Below, piece by piece: positions 45,282-53,895 of a stretch of 64,000 bases of DNA. The position numbers were made by a program, and so were the translations under genes. Source of the DNA: ATX-6F1 sp943369485 (lineage in GTDB: Bacteria; Cyanobacteriota; Cyanobacteriia; PCC-6307; Cyanobiaceae); contig CALRNH020000016.1 in NCBI GenBank assembly GCA_943369485.1, positions 4,409 through 68,408 on the forward strand. The letters run 5' to 3'. Positions within the stretch are counted from its first letter, which is position 1. Each line of letters opens with the position of its first letter. A model generated the notes under the pieces. The model made no database searches, was not told the origin of the DNA, and worked only from the letters and a program-made list of their open reading frames with translations.

Positions 45282-46364
45282 ATGGAGCTGCGCCTCGATC
45301 GCTTCGTGCTCACCAAGGCCGTGCCCCTGGCGATCAGCCGCGGCACCACCGCCAGCGTGACCCGCCTGCGGGTGCGGCTGCTGCATGGGGGGATCGAAGG
45401 CCAGGGGGAGACCGGTGGCTTCGAGACCGGTCACCGGGCTTTTCACCTGGAGCCGGTGGAAGCCGAACTGCGGGCCCTGGCGCCGGCCCTGGCGGGACGC
45501 GACCCCGCCGATCGCCAGGCCCTTGAGCCCCTTCTGGCGGGGCTCTCGCCCCCGGCCCGCTGCGGACTCGATCTGGCCCTGCACGACTGGTGGGGCCAGC
45601 AGCTGGGGCAGCCCCTCTGGCGGCTCTGGGGCCTGGATCCAACGGCCGTGACGTCCACCAGCCTCACCCTGGGGCTAGGCAGCGTGGAGCAGGTGCTCTC
45701 GCGGCTGGAGCGCTGGTGGCAGCAGCTGCCGGCGCGCCGTCTCAAGCTCAAGCTGGGCAGCCCCGATGGGGTGGAGCATGACCGCGCCCTGGTGCGGGCG
45801 GTGGCGGAAGCCCTGGAGCGCCGGGGCCAAGCACGGGGTGAAGCTCTGGAGCTGCAGGTGGATGCCAACGGCGGCTGGGACCTGCAGGCGGCATGCCGGC
45901 TGATCCCCTGGCTGGCGGAGCAGGGGGTGGTGCTGGTGGAGCAACCCCTGGCGCCCCTGGCCGATCCCGACGCCGATACGGCGGGGTTCGCCGCCCTCGA
46001 TCTGCACTGCCCGATCCCGCTGGTGGCCGATGAGAGCTGTTGGAATCTGGAGGATCTGCTGCGCTTGGCTCCCCACGTGGATGGGGTGAACCTCAAGCTG
46101 CTCAAGACCGGGGGGCTCAGTGAGGCCCTGCTGATGGCCGGTGTCGCCCAACGGCTGGGGCTCGATCTGATGCTCGGCTGCTACTCCGACAGCGCCCTGC
46201 TCAACGGGGCCGCCGCCCAGCTGCTGCCCCTGGTGCGCTGGCCCGACCTGGACAGCCACCTGAACCTGGTGGATGACCCCTTCGAGGGCCCGCCGCTGGA
46301 GGGCGACCGGGTGCGGCCGTCGGAGCGTCCAGGGTTGGGGGTGCAGTGGATGGGCCGCCCATGA
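45282..46364 (+). CDS. enolase-superfamily dipeptide epimerase / N-acyl amino acid racemase
   Basis: The 360 aa protein has the muconate-lactonizing subgroup signature: KLKLGS (KxK catalytic Lys), VDANGG, EQPLAP, ADES and KLLKTGG. It is annotated elsewhere as L-Ala-D/L-Glu epimerase or, when next to DUF1611, as the N-acetyl-D-Glu racemase DgcA. The stop overlaps the start of the DUF1611 gene, which supports the second reading. The substrate is not decided by sequence. Confidence 0.88.
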   Translation: MELRLDRFVLTKAVPLAISRGTTASVTRLRVRLLHGGIEGQGETGGFETGHRAFHLEPVEAELRALAPALAGRDPADRQALEPLLAGLSPPARCGLDLALHDWWGQQLGQPLWRLWGLDPTAVTSTSLTLGLGSVEQVLSRLERWWQQLPARRLKLKLGSPDGVEHDRALVRAVAEALERRGQARGEALELQVDANGGWDLQAACRLIPWLAEQGVVLVEQPLAPLADPDADTAGFAALDLHCPIPLVADESCWNLEDLLRLAPHVDGVNLKLLKTGGLSEALLMAGVAQRLGLDLMLGCYSDSALLNGAAAQLLPLVRWPDLDSHLNLVDDPFEGPPLEGDRVRPSERPGLGVQWMGRP

Positions 46365-47467
46365 GCGCGCCCCTGGCGCTGGGCCCCCGTTCGCCGCTGG
46401 ATCCCCAGGCGCCGTTGGTGCTGCTGCAGCACGGCGGCCTCGACAACCTCTCCGGCAAGACCGGTCTGGCGATGCTTCGCTACCGCGCCGGGCCGATCGT
46501 GGCCGTGGTGGATCCGGCCCATGCCGGCGCTGATCTGAGGGCGCTCACCGGAATTCAGCGGGCGGTGCCGATCCTGGCGTCGATGCAGGAGGCCCTGCCC
46601 CTTGGGCCTGAGGTGGCGGTGGTGGGGCTGGCCCCCTCCGGCGGGCTGCTGCCGGAGCCGCTGCGGCGGGATCTGCTGGTGGCGCTGGCGGCGGGCCTGA
46701 ACGTCGCCAGCGGGCTGCACACGCGCCTGGGGGACGACCCCGCCCTGGCGGCCCTTGTTGGGGAGGGCCAGTGGATCTGGGACCTGCGCCAGGAGCCTGC
46801 GGGTCTCTTGGTGGGGGCCGCCCGGGCGGCGGCGTTGCCGGGCCGGCGCCTGCTGGCGGTGGGCAGCGACATGGCTGTGGGCAAGATGAGCGTCTGCCTG
46901 GAGCTGCGGGCCGCGGCTCAAGATCGTGGACTCGACGCCCGTTTCGTGGGCACGGGCCAGGCGGGAATCCTGATCGCCGGCACAGGGGTGCCGCTCGATG
47001 CCGTGCGGATCGATTACGCCGCCGGAGCGGTGGAGCGGGCCGTGCTGGAGGCCGGTCAGGGGTTGCCCGACGACGGACTGCTGCTGGTGGAGGGCCAGGG
47101 CTCCCTCTGCCACCCGGGCTCCAGCGCCACCTTGCCCCTGATCCGGGGCAGCCAGCCCACCGATCTGGTGCTGGTGCACAGGGCCGGGCAGGCTTGCATT
47201 CGCGAGCGGCCGGGTGCGGCGCCGGTGGCGATTCCCCCCCTCGAGCAGCTGGTGGAGCTGTTAGAGGCCCTGGCCGCCCTGGCCCGGCCTGACGGCTGCG
47301 TGGCGCCCCCCCCGCGGGTGCGCGCGATTGCCCTCAACACCAGTGGCCTCGATCCGGCTGGGGCGTCCATGGCGATCGAGGTTTGTCAAAATGGTCTCGG
47401 CCTGCCCACTGACGATCCAGTCAGACACGGGGGTGGAACCCTCCTTCAAGCCCTGCTTGCGGACTGA
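46361..47467 (+). CDS. dgcN: DUF1611 protein (DgcN-type N-acetyltransferase)
   Basis: The protein of about 368 aa starts at ATG 46361 inside the epimerase stop (ATGA). It has a DUF1611 N-domain (LQHGGLDNLSGKTGLAMLRY), a P-loop-like AVGSDMAVGKMSVCLEL, GTGQAGILIAGTGVP and VEGQGSLCHPGSS. The family is described as D-glutamate N-acetyltransferase DgcN, working with DgcA in D-amino acid use. The coupling here agrees. Its end lies 38 bases from the tRNA-His gene on the opposite strand. Confidence 0.85.
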   Translation: MSAPLALGPRSPLDPQAPLVLLQHGGLDNLSGKTGLAMLRYRAGPIVAVVDPAHAGADLRALTGIQRAVPILASMQEALPLGPEVAVVGLAPSGGLLPEPLRRDLLVALAAGLNVASGLHTRLGDDPALAALVGEGQWIWDLRQEPAGLLVGAARAAALPGRRLLAVGSDMAVGKMSVCLELRAAAQDRGLDARFVGTGQAGILIAGTGVPLDAVRIDYAAGAVERAVLEAGQGLPDDGLLLVEGQGSLCHPGSSATLPLIRGSQPTDLVLVHRAGQACIRERPGAAPVAIPPLEQLVELLEALAALARPDGCVAPPPRVRAIALNTSGLDPAGASMAIEVCQNGLGLPTDDPVRHGGGTLLQALLAD

Positions 47468-47504
47468 GGGCAACTGGCGAAACCGAACAGGAGCAAGAGA
47501 AAAA

Positions 47505-47579
47505 GGGCGAGCGAGGGGAATTGAACCCCCGAATGGCGGAATCACAATCCGCTGCCTTAACCACTTGGCTACGCCCGCC
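47505..47579 (-). tRNA. tRNA-His (anticodon GTG)
   Basis: The 75-nt gene has an acceptor stem GGCGGGC/GCTCGCC with discriminator C, anticodon loop TTGTGAT and T-loop GGTTCAATTCC. The base before position 1 is C, so the G-1 would be added after transcription. No CCA is encoded. Confidence 0.95.
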
Positions 47580-47625
47580 GAGCGCTGCGCGATCCTATCA
47601 ACCTGTCTCCTCCTGGCCTTTGCCG

Positions 47626-48060
47626 TTGAGCCCCCCGCCCCCCACCTCGATCCAGCGAACGCGGACCCTGTTGCTGGGTGGCGGGGCGGCGTTGGTCGCC
47701 GGCGCGGCGCTGGTGTTCAGCAATCCCACCCCCGCCGAGTTCGAGCTCTACGCAGGTGAGCGCCTGGTGGATCTGGTCACCCGTGAGATCTGCGGCGACG
47801 AGGGTCTGCCGATGCTGCTGCGCCTGGTGGTGCAGGACTGCCCGGAGCTGGTGCAGAGGCAGCGCAAGCTGCTGGGCTCCCTGGCGGCGGCGAACACCCG
47901 CCGTCTCAATCTTGGCCTGTTCAGTCTCTACGACACCGATGTGGGGGGGCAGGAGCTGTTGCCCTCGCTGCATCTGCCCCGGTACCACGTCACCACCCTG
48001 GCAGCGGCCGGCCAGTTCCTGCAGCTGGAGGCCACCAGCCGCCAGGTGGAGCAGAAGTGA
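47626..48060 (+). CDS. DUF4359-family membrane-anchored protein
   Basis: The 144 aa protein starts at TTG 47626 after a short gap from tRNA-His. It has one hydrophobic helix (LLLGGGAALVAGAALVF), then NPTPAEFELYAGERLVDLVTR and GLFSLYDTD, matching DUF4359 proteins seen in cyanobacteria. A function is not known. The stop overlaps the GTG start of the next gene. Confidence 0.75.
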   Translation: MSPPPPTSIQRTRTLLLGGGAALVAGAALVFSNPTPAEFELYAGERLVDLVTREICGDEGLPMLLRLVVQDCPELVQRQRKLLGSLAAANTRRLNLGLFSLYDTDVGGQELLPSLHLPRYHVTTLAAAGQFLQLEATSRQVEQK

Positions 48061-49358
48061 GCCAGGTCGGCCCCTTCCTGCCGCCGCTGCGCCTGCCGCG
48101 GGCGTTGCTCGATCCCCTCTGGCAGGCCTGCCCCATTGCCGATGGCGAGGGTCTGGTGGCGGTGCAGCTGCGCCTGGCCGAGGGGCGCATCAGCGCCCTG
48201 GAGCCCCATGAGCCCCGTGGCGGCGAGACGCTCCCCCTGGCACTGACCCCGCCGGTGGAGCCCCACGCCCACCTGGACAAGGCCTTCAGCTGGCCGGAGC
48301 ATTCCAATCCAGCGGGCACCGTCGCGGGGGCACTGACGGCCAATGGCCAGGAGCACCTCAGCCGCACGCGCGAGCGGGTGCTGGAGCGCGGGGAGCGGGC
48401 CCTGGGGCTGGCCTGGGCCTCGGGGCTGCGGGCCGTGCGCAGCCACATCGACAGCCTTGGCCCTGCGGCGGCGGTCAGTTGGGAGGCCTTGCTGGAGCTC
48501 CGTCAGCGCTGGCAGGGGCGGATTGAGTTGCAGTTGGTGGCCCTGGTGCCGATCGACCACTGGGCGACGCCCGAGGGGGCGGCCCTGGCGCGGCGGGTGG
48601 CGGACGCCGCTGGGCTGCTGGGAGGGGTGATGGGGCATGGGTTTGTGGCGCCGCAGGCGGCCGAGGCTGGGCTGCTTGCCCTGTTGCGGTTGGCGGAAGG
48701 GCTGGGTTGTGGCGTGGATCTGCATGTCGATGAGGCCGACGTCCAGCCGGGGGTGGGTGTCGCCCTGGTGAGCCGCCTGGTGCGCCGGCACGGGTTCGGG
48801 GTGCCCCTGGTCTGCAGCCACAGCAGCAGCCTGGGCCTGCTGAGGGCGCCGGCCCTGGAGCGGCTGGCGGAGGCGATCGCGGTGGCGGGCCTGGGGGTGG
48901 TGGCCCTGCCGCTCACCAACCTCTGGCTGCTGGGTCGCCAGGGCGAGGCCACCCCCAGCCGCCGGCCCCTGGCCCCGATCCGCCAGTTGCAGCGGGCCGG
49001 GGTGACCGTGGCGGTCGGTGGCGACAACGTCCAGGACCCCTGGTACCCCGGCGGCGCCTTTGATTCGATCGAACTGCTGCGCCAGTCGTTGGCGGCGGCG
49101 CAGCTGGCCCCCTGGCAACGGCTGGGGCTGGCGCCGTTCACGACGGCGGCCGCCCGGCTCCTCGGCCTGGCCTGGGATGGGGTGCTGAGGGTGGGGGCCC
49201 CGGCCGATCTGGTGGTGCTCTCGGCCGGTTCCTGGAGTGAGCTGCTGGCCCGGCCGCCCCAGCGGCGCGTGCTGCGTGGCGGCCAGTGGCTGGCGCCCGA
49301 ACCGATCGATTCCCCGCTTCTGGCGGGGTTGACACCACCACCGCCCCCTACCCCCTAG
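48057..49358 (+). CDS. amidohydrolase-family protein (cytosine deaminase-like)
   Basis: The 433 aa protein starts at GTG 48057, coupled to the DUF4359 gene. Metal ligands are visible in EPHAHLDKA, HVDEAD, VCSHSSSL and GGDNVQDPW, which agree with the CodA-type amidohydrolase fold. A Pro-rich tail ends the protein. The substrate is unknown. The next gene, an FAD oxidase, starts 4 bases later. Confidence 0.85.
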   Translation: MSQVGPFLPPLRLPRALLDPLWQACPIADGEGLVAVQLRLAEGRISALEPHEPRGGETLPLALTPPVEPHAHLDKAFSWPEHSNPAGTVAGALTANGQEHLSRTRERVLERGERALGLAWASGLRAVRSHIDSLGPAAAVSWEALLELRQRWQGRIELQLVALVPIDHWATPEGAALARRVADAAGLLGGVMGHGFVAPQAAEAGLLALLRLAEGLGCGVDLHVDEADVQPGVGVALVSRLVRRHGFGVPLVCSHSSSLGLLRAPALERLAEAIAVAGLGVVALPLTNLWLLGRQGEATPSRRPLAPIRQLQRAGVTVAVGGDNVQDPWYPGGAFDSIELLRQSLAAAQLAPWQRLGLAPFTTAAARLLGLAWDGVLRVGAPADLVVLSAGSWSELLARPPQRRVLRGGQWLAPEPIDSPLLAGLTPPPPPTP

Positions 49359-49361
49359 CCC

Positions 49362-50732
49362 ATGACCCGCCCTGCCCAGTGGTCGCCCGATCCCGCCAGC
49401 GCCGAGGTACTCGAGGCGCTGGTTGCCGATCTCACCGGCCTCGATCTGGTGCGCGAGGGCCACGAGCTGGAACGCCTCTCCAGCGACTACTCCGATTACT
49501 CGCCGGTGTTGCATCGCCAGCTCCAGGGACGGCTGGCCCAGTTGGTGGTGCGCTCTCAAAGCGTTGATGACGTGCTTCGGGTGGCGGCGGCCTGCGCCCG
49601 CCACGAGGTGGCGCTCACGCCGCGGGGGGCGGGCACCGGCAACTACGGCCAGTGCGTGCCCCTGGCCGGCGGCGTCGTGCTGGATCTCAGCGGGCTGAAC
49701 CGCCTGCGGGGTTTCGATCCGCCCAGCGGCATCATCACCGCCGAAGCGGGCTGCCTGCTGGCGAGCCTCGACCGCCAGCTGGAGCCCCATGGCCGGGCCC
49801 TGCGGCTGGTGCCCAGCACCTACCGCAGCGCCACCGTCGGTGGCTTCATCGCCGGCGGCTCCGGCGGCATCGGCTCGATCCGCTGGGGCTTCCTGCGCGA
49901 TCCAGGCCACCTGCTGGGCCTGGAGGTGGTCACGCTGGAGCAGGCACCGCGGCGGCTGCAGCTGGAGGCCTCCACCAGTCGGGCGCTCAACCACGCCTAC
50001 GGCACCAACGGTCTGATCACCGCCCTCACCCTGGCGACAACCGAGTTGGTGGACTGGCAGCAGCTGGTGCTGGAGTTCGAGCACTGGGATGCCGCCCTGG
50101 AGGCCGCTCGAGCCCTGCCGGCCGCGGCCCTGCTGCTCAATGCCCTCTGCCTGCTGGAGGCGCCCCTGGCCAGGAGACTTCCCAGCCCAGTGGGCTGCCC
50201 GCCGGCCACCGGCCACCGGCTGCTGCTGCTGGCGGCCCCCGATGCCTTGCCGGTGCTGGGGTCCTGGGTGCCCCAGCTGGGGGGACGGATCGTTTGGCAG
50301 GCCCCCCAGGCGGGCGCCAAGGGGCTGCCGCTACGGGAGCTGAGCTGGAACCACACCACCCTGCACCTGCGCGCCCAGGATCCGGGTTGGACCTACCTGC
50401 AACTTCTGCTGCCCCAGCCTGAGGGCCCGGCGATCGAGGCCCTGCGCCGGCGTTGGGGCGATGACCTGCTCTGGCACCTGGAGGCGGTGCGTCAGCAGGG
50501 GGTGGCGCGTCTTGCGGCCCTGCCGTTGGTGCGCTGGAGCGGGGAAGGCCCCCTGGCGGAGCTGATGGCCCAGGTGCAGGAGCTGGGGGGCGTGCTGTTC
50601 AACCCCCACGTGCTCACCGTCGAGGACGGCGGCCTGGGGGTGATCGACGGCGACCAGGTGGCCGCCAAGGCGGCCCATGACCCCAGGGGTCTGCTCAACC
50701 CCGGCAAGCTGCGGGGCTGGCTGGAGCGCTGA
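49362..50732 (+). CDS. FAD-binding oxidase, GlcD/FAD_binding_4 family
   Basis: The 456 aa flavoprotein has the PCMH/FAD_binding_4 region: LTPRGAGTGNYGQ, GVVLDLSGLNRL, AGCLLASLDRQL and TVGGFIAGGSGGIGS. The C-terminal FAD-oxidase domain with a conserved late His (LFNPHVLTVED) is present. It resembles glycolate oxidase subunit GlcD or related D-lactate dehydrogenases, but the substrate is unknown. It closes a three-gene forward cluster. Confidence 0.9.
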   Translation: MTRPAQWSPDPASAEVLEALVADLTGLDLVREGHELERLSSDYSDYSPVLHRQLQGRLAQLVVRSQSVDDVLRVAAACARHEVALTPRGAGTGNYGQCVPLAGGVVLDLSGLNRLRGFDPPSGIITAEAGCLLASLDRQLEPHGRALRLVPSTYRSATVGGFIAGGSGGIGSIRWGFLRDPGHLLGLEVVTLEQAPRRLQLEASTSRALNHAYGTNGLITALTLATTELVDWQQLVLEFEHWDAALEAARALPAAALLLNALCLLEAPLARRLPSPVGCPPATGHRLLLLAAPDALPVLGSWVPQLGGRIVWQAPQAGAKGLPLRELSWNHTTLHLRAQDPGWTYLQLLLPQPEGPAIEALRRRWGDDLLWHLEAVRQQGVARLAALPLVRWSGEGPLAELMAQVQELGGVLFNPHVLTVEDGGLGVIDGDQVAAKAAHDPRGLLNPGKLRGWLER

Positions 50733-50763
50733 ACCGGCTTGAGCGGCGAAAGGGCTGCCCATC

Positions 50764-51240
50764 TCAGCCGCAATCCAGGCTGAGGCGGGTGTCGGCACCG
50801 GTGGTCGGGTTGGTGCCCTGGGCGCGCCGGCAGAGGCTGCGCTGGTCGTTTCGGTCCAGCAGGGCGCCCGTGAAATCGGCCCCGTCGATGCGGGCCTGGC
50901 TGAAGCTGCTGCCGCTGGCGATCACACCCTTCAGCACCGCGCCGGTGAGGTTGGTGCCACTGAAATCGGTGCGGTCCATCAGGGCATCGGAGAGGTCAGC
51001 GCCGCTGAAATCGGACTCGGCGAAGTTGGCCTGGGTGAGGATCGCGCCCTGGAGCTGGACGCCGGCGAAGTTGGCGCCCCGGGCCACCGCCCCGGCAAAG
51101 GAGGTGCCCGCGAGCTCCTGGCCGTGGAAATCGACGCCGTTCTGGCTGGTGAGCGTGAAATCAACGGCGAAAGCGGGGGCGGCTCGCCAGGGACCCGGGG
51201 CTCCCACCACCAGAGCCAGCAGCAGCGTCAGCAGCGCCAT
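50764..51240 (-). CDS. pentapeptide-repeat protein with signal peptide
   Basis: The 158 aa protein starts at ATG 51240, overlapping the folC stop (TGATG). A signal peptide (MALLTLLLALVVG...APAFA, cut before VDFTL) is followed by about 18 pentapeptide repeats of the A(D/N)LXX type (GANFAGVQLQGA, ESDFSGADLSDA, RTDFSGTNLTGA) that should form a beta-helix. A C-terminal Cys pair (SLCRR...LDCG) may make a disulfide. It is probably exported to the lumen or periplasm. Longer starts at 51294 lack the clean signal. Confidence 0.88.
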   Translation of the reverse strand: MALLTLLLALVVGAPGPWRAAPAFAVDFTLTSQNGVDFHGQELAGTSFAGAVARGANFAGVQLQGAILTQANFAESDFSGADLSDALMDRTDFSGTNLTGAVLKGVIASGSSFSQARIDGADFTGALLDRNDQRSLCRRAQGTNPTTGADTRLSLDCG

Positions 51241-52565
51241 CAACCGCCAGCAGCGCCCAACGATCCGCCGCCAGGGCATGGAAACGGATCGCATGGCGGG
51301 GGAGGCAACTCACTCTGGTCTAGGTCCGCCCTGGCCAGCAGGTCGCCCAGCAGGTAGAGGGAGCCGGCCACGATCACCGGGCGTCTGGAGTTCTGGCTCG
51401 AGCCGGTGGCGTCCGTGAGCGCTGCCTCGAGATCTCCGGCAGCCATTAGCTTGTCGGCCAGCGCCGGACAGGCGGCCGCCAGCGCCTGGGCCCCCCAGCT
51501 GCCGTGGCCGCTCACCGGCACGATCCAGGCCCTGTCGCTTGGGGCCAGCAGCTCTTCGAGCATCTCGGGCGCCTGCTTGTTCGCGAGGATCCCGATCACC
51601 CAGTGGATCGGCCCGTCGCCGAGCTGATTCCGCTCGGCCCGCAGGGCAGCGGCCGCGGGCGGATTGTGCGCCCCATCAAGGATCAGGGGATGGCCACGCC
51701 AGCGGGCCCGCTGCAGGCGGCCCGGCCAGCGGGCCTCGCTGAAGCCACGGCTGATCGCCTGATCCGGGATCGCCCAGCCCAGTTCGCGCAAGGCCTCGAT
51801 CATCCCCAGGGCCACGGCCGCGTTGGTGCGCTGCACGGATCCCGGCAGGCCGTTGCACCAGCGCAGTTCCCCCGCCACCAGCTCCTGGCCCTGGTGCTGC
51901 AGGGGCTCGCGCCACTGCAGGCGGCAGCCGTGCCGCTCCGCCTGGGCCTCCAGCACCGCTCGCACCGCCGCGGCCTGGGGGCCGCTCACCACCCGGGCCC
52001 CCGGGTGCAGGACCCCGGCTTTTTCCGAGGCGATGCTGGCCAGGTCAGGGCCGAGGAATTCCCTGTGATCGAGGCCGATCGAGGCCAGGCCGATCACCTC
52101 GCGGCGGGGATGGACGGTGGTGGCATCCAGCCGTCCCCCCAGGCCCACCTCCAGCACGGCGATCGTCACCCCCGCCTCGGCGAAGGCCACAAACGCCGCC
52201 GCCGTGATCAGCTCGAACGGGGTCAGATCGTGGCGGCAGGCCAGTGGTTGCAGCTCCTTGAGCAGGCGCCGCAGCTCAGTTTCGGCGATGGGCTCGGGCC
52301 CTAGCCGGATTCGTTCGCACCAGCTCAGCAGGTGGGGAGAGGTGTACAGCCCGCAGGGAAGGCCCGCCGCCACCAGGGCTCCATGCACCAGGGTGCAGAT
52401 GGAGCCCTTGCCGTTGGTGCCGGCCACCTGCACGGCCGTGAACCGGCCCTCGGGGTGGCCCAGTTCGGCGAGGGCTCCCTGCAGGCGCTCCAGACCCAGG
52501 TCCACCCCCCGGCGCTGGAAGGGCTCGATCAGATCCGCCAACGGATCAACGCGGGTGTCGCTCAC
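51240..52565 (-). CDS. folC: bifunctional folylpolyglutamate/dihydrofolate synthase
   Basis: The 441 aa Mur-ligase-type enzyme has VQVAGTNGKGSICTLVHGAL (ATP loop), YTSPHLLSWCERI, EVGLGGRLDATTV and LDGAHNPPAAAAL. It adds glutamate to folates. The start is GTG 52565, 4 bases after the argD stop. The cluster tRNA-Leu-argD-folC-pentapeptide is one reverse unit. Confidence 0.93.
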   Translation of the reverse strand: MSDTRVDPLADLIEPFQRRGVDLGLERLQGALAELGHPEGRFTAVQVAGTNGKGSICTLVHGALVAAGLPCGLYTSPHLLSWCERIRLGPEPIAETELRRLLKELQPLACRHDLTPFELITAAAFVAFAEAGVTIAVLEVGLGGRLDATTVHPRREVIGLASIGLDHREFLGPDLASIASEKAGVLHPGARVVSGPQAAAVRAVLEAQAERHGCRLQWREPLQHQGQELVAGELRWCNGLPGSVQRTNAAVALGMIEALRELGWAIPDQAISRGFSEARWPGRLQRARWRGHPLILDGAHNPPAAAALRAERNQLGDGPIHWVIGILANKQAPEMLEELLAPSDRAWIVPVSGHGSWGAQALAAACPALADKLMAAGDLEAALTDATGSSQNSRRPVIVAGSLYLLGDLLARADLDQSELPPPPCDPFPCPGGGSLGAAGG

Positions 52566-52569
52566 CCGC

Positions 52570-53757
52570 TCAGCCGGCGGCGGTGAGCTGGATCAGGGTG
52601 GTCTCAAGACGCTCCACAGCCTGCTTGAGTTCCCGAGGGCGGATCACCAATGGCGGCACGAAGCGCACCACATTCGGGCCCGCCGGCACCAGCAGCAGGC
52701 CGTGATCGATCGCCGCCTTCACCAGCTCAGGAGCACTGGGGGCTCCGGGTCTGAGCACCAGGCCCTGGATCAGCCCCCAGCCCCGTACCGTCTCCAGTTG
52801 GTCTGGATGGCGCCGCACCAGGTCTTCGAGCAGTTGCCGCAGCCTGGCGCCGACGGCCTCCACATGGGCCACCAGATCGCGCCGCTCCAGTTCGTGCACC
52901 ACGGTCAGGGCGGCGCGGCAGGCGAAGGGGTTGCCGCCGAAGGTGCTGGCATGGTCACCGGGCTTGAAAAGATCGGCCTTGGCGCTGGTCACCAGGGCGC
53001 CGATCACGAAGCCGCCCCCCAGACCCTTGGCCAGGGTGAAGGCGTCGGGGACCACCCCCAGGCGCTCGTAGCCCCAGAGTTTGCCGCTGCGGCCTACCCC
53101 CACCTGCACCTCATCGAAGATCAGCAGGATGTTGCGCTGGTCGCAGAGCTCGCGCACCCGGGCAAAGAAGGCCGGATCGCCGGGGTTGACCCCGCCCTCT
53201 CCCTGCAGGGGCTCAATCAGGATCGCCGCCACCCTGGGGCCATCAGCCTCAGTTGCTTCCAGCAGCGCTTCGAAGGCGGCGGTGTCGTTGTAGGGGAAGA
53301 AACGGAAGCCCTCCACCAGCGGCTCAAAGCCCTGGTGGTATCTCGGTTGACCCGTGGCGCTCACCGCCGCCAGGGTGCGGCCGTGGAAGCTGGCCTCGGC
53401 CGTGAGGATCACTGGGCGCTCGATGCCACGCTGCTGGTGGCCATGCTTGCGGGCCAGCTTGATGGCGGCCTCGTTGGCTTCGGCGCCGGAATTGCAGAAG
53501 AAGACGCGCTCACCGATGCTGTGGTCGGTGATCCAGCGGGCCAGCTTCTCCTGCTCGGGAATCCTGTAGAGGTTCGACACATGCTGCAGCCGCCCCAGCT
53601 GCCTGGTCAGGGCCTTGCGCAGGGCCCGGTCGCTGTGTCCCAGGGAGCAGGTGGCGATGCCCGCCACGCAGTCGAGGTAGGTGCGGCCGTGGCTGTCCTT
53701 CACCCAGACCCCCTTGCCTTTGACCAGCTCCAGAGGGAAGCGGCTGTAGGTGTCCAT
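52570..53757 (-). CDS. argD: acetylornithine aminotransferase
   Basis: The 395 aa PLP class III aminotransferase has FFCNSGAEANEAAIKLARKHG, LLIFDEVQVGVGRSGKL and TLAKGLGGGFVIGAL with the PLP Lys. It acts in arginine synthesis. ATG 53757 is the start; the longer frame reads through the tRNA-Leu gene. The tRNA ends only 11 bases before the start, so argD is probably read from the tRNA transcript or a promoter inside it. Confidence 0.95.
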   Translation of the reverse strand: MDTYSRFPLELVKGKGVWVKDSHGRTYLDCVAGIATCSLGHSDRALRKALTRQLGRLQHVSNLYRIPEQEKLARWITDHSIGERVFFCNSGAEANEAAIKLARKHGHQQRGIERPVILTAEASFHGRTLAAVSATGQPRYHQGFEPLVEGFRFFPYNDTAAFEALLEATEADGPRVAAILIEPLQGEGGVNPGDPAFFARVRELCDQRNILLIFDEVQVGVGRSGKLWGYERLGVVPDAFTLAKGLGGGFVIGALVTSAKADLFKPGDHASTFGGNPFACRAALTVVHELERRDLVAHVEAVGARLRQLLEDLVRRHPDQLETVRGWGLIQGLVLRPGAPSAPELVKAAIDHGLLLVPAGPNVVRFVPPLVIRPRELKQAVERLETTLIQLTAAG

Positions 53758-53768
53758 CACGGCCGAGA

Positions 53769-53850
53769 TGGGAGCGGTGGGACTCGAACCCACATGCCCG
53801 AAGGCGCTCGATTTTGAGTCGAGTCCGTCTACCAATTCCGGCACGCTCCC
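53769..53850 (-). tRNA. tRNA-Leu (anticodon CAA)
   Basis: The 82-nt class II tRNA has an acceptor stem GGGAGCG/CGCTCCC with discriminator A, anticodon loop CTCAAAA (CAA) and T-loop GGTTCGAGTCC. No CCA is encoded. It lies 11 bases upstream of argD on the same strand. Confidence 0.95.
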
Positions 53851-53895
53851 GCCTGATCACTGTAGGGGAGGGCCTTCCTGCGCTTCGCGCCGCGT

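Noticed and set aside
47928..50216. Very long reverse open frame of 762 codons
   Set aside because: It is a GC-rich shadow of the amidohydrolase and FAD oxidase genes, Gln/Gly/His/Arg-rich with no domain.
53758..53844. N-terminal extension of argD
   Set aside because: It is translated tRNA-Leu sequence.
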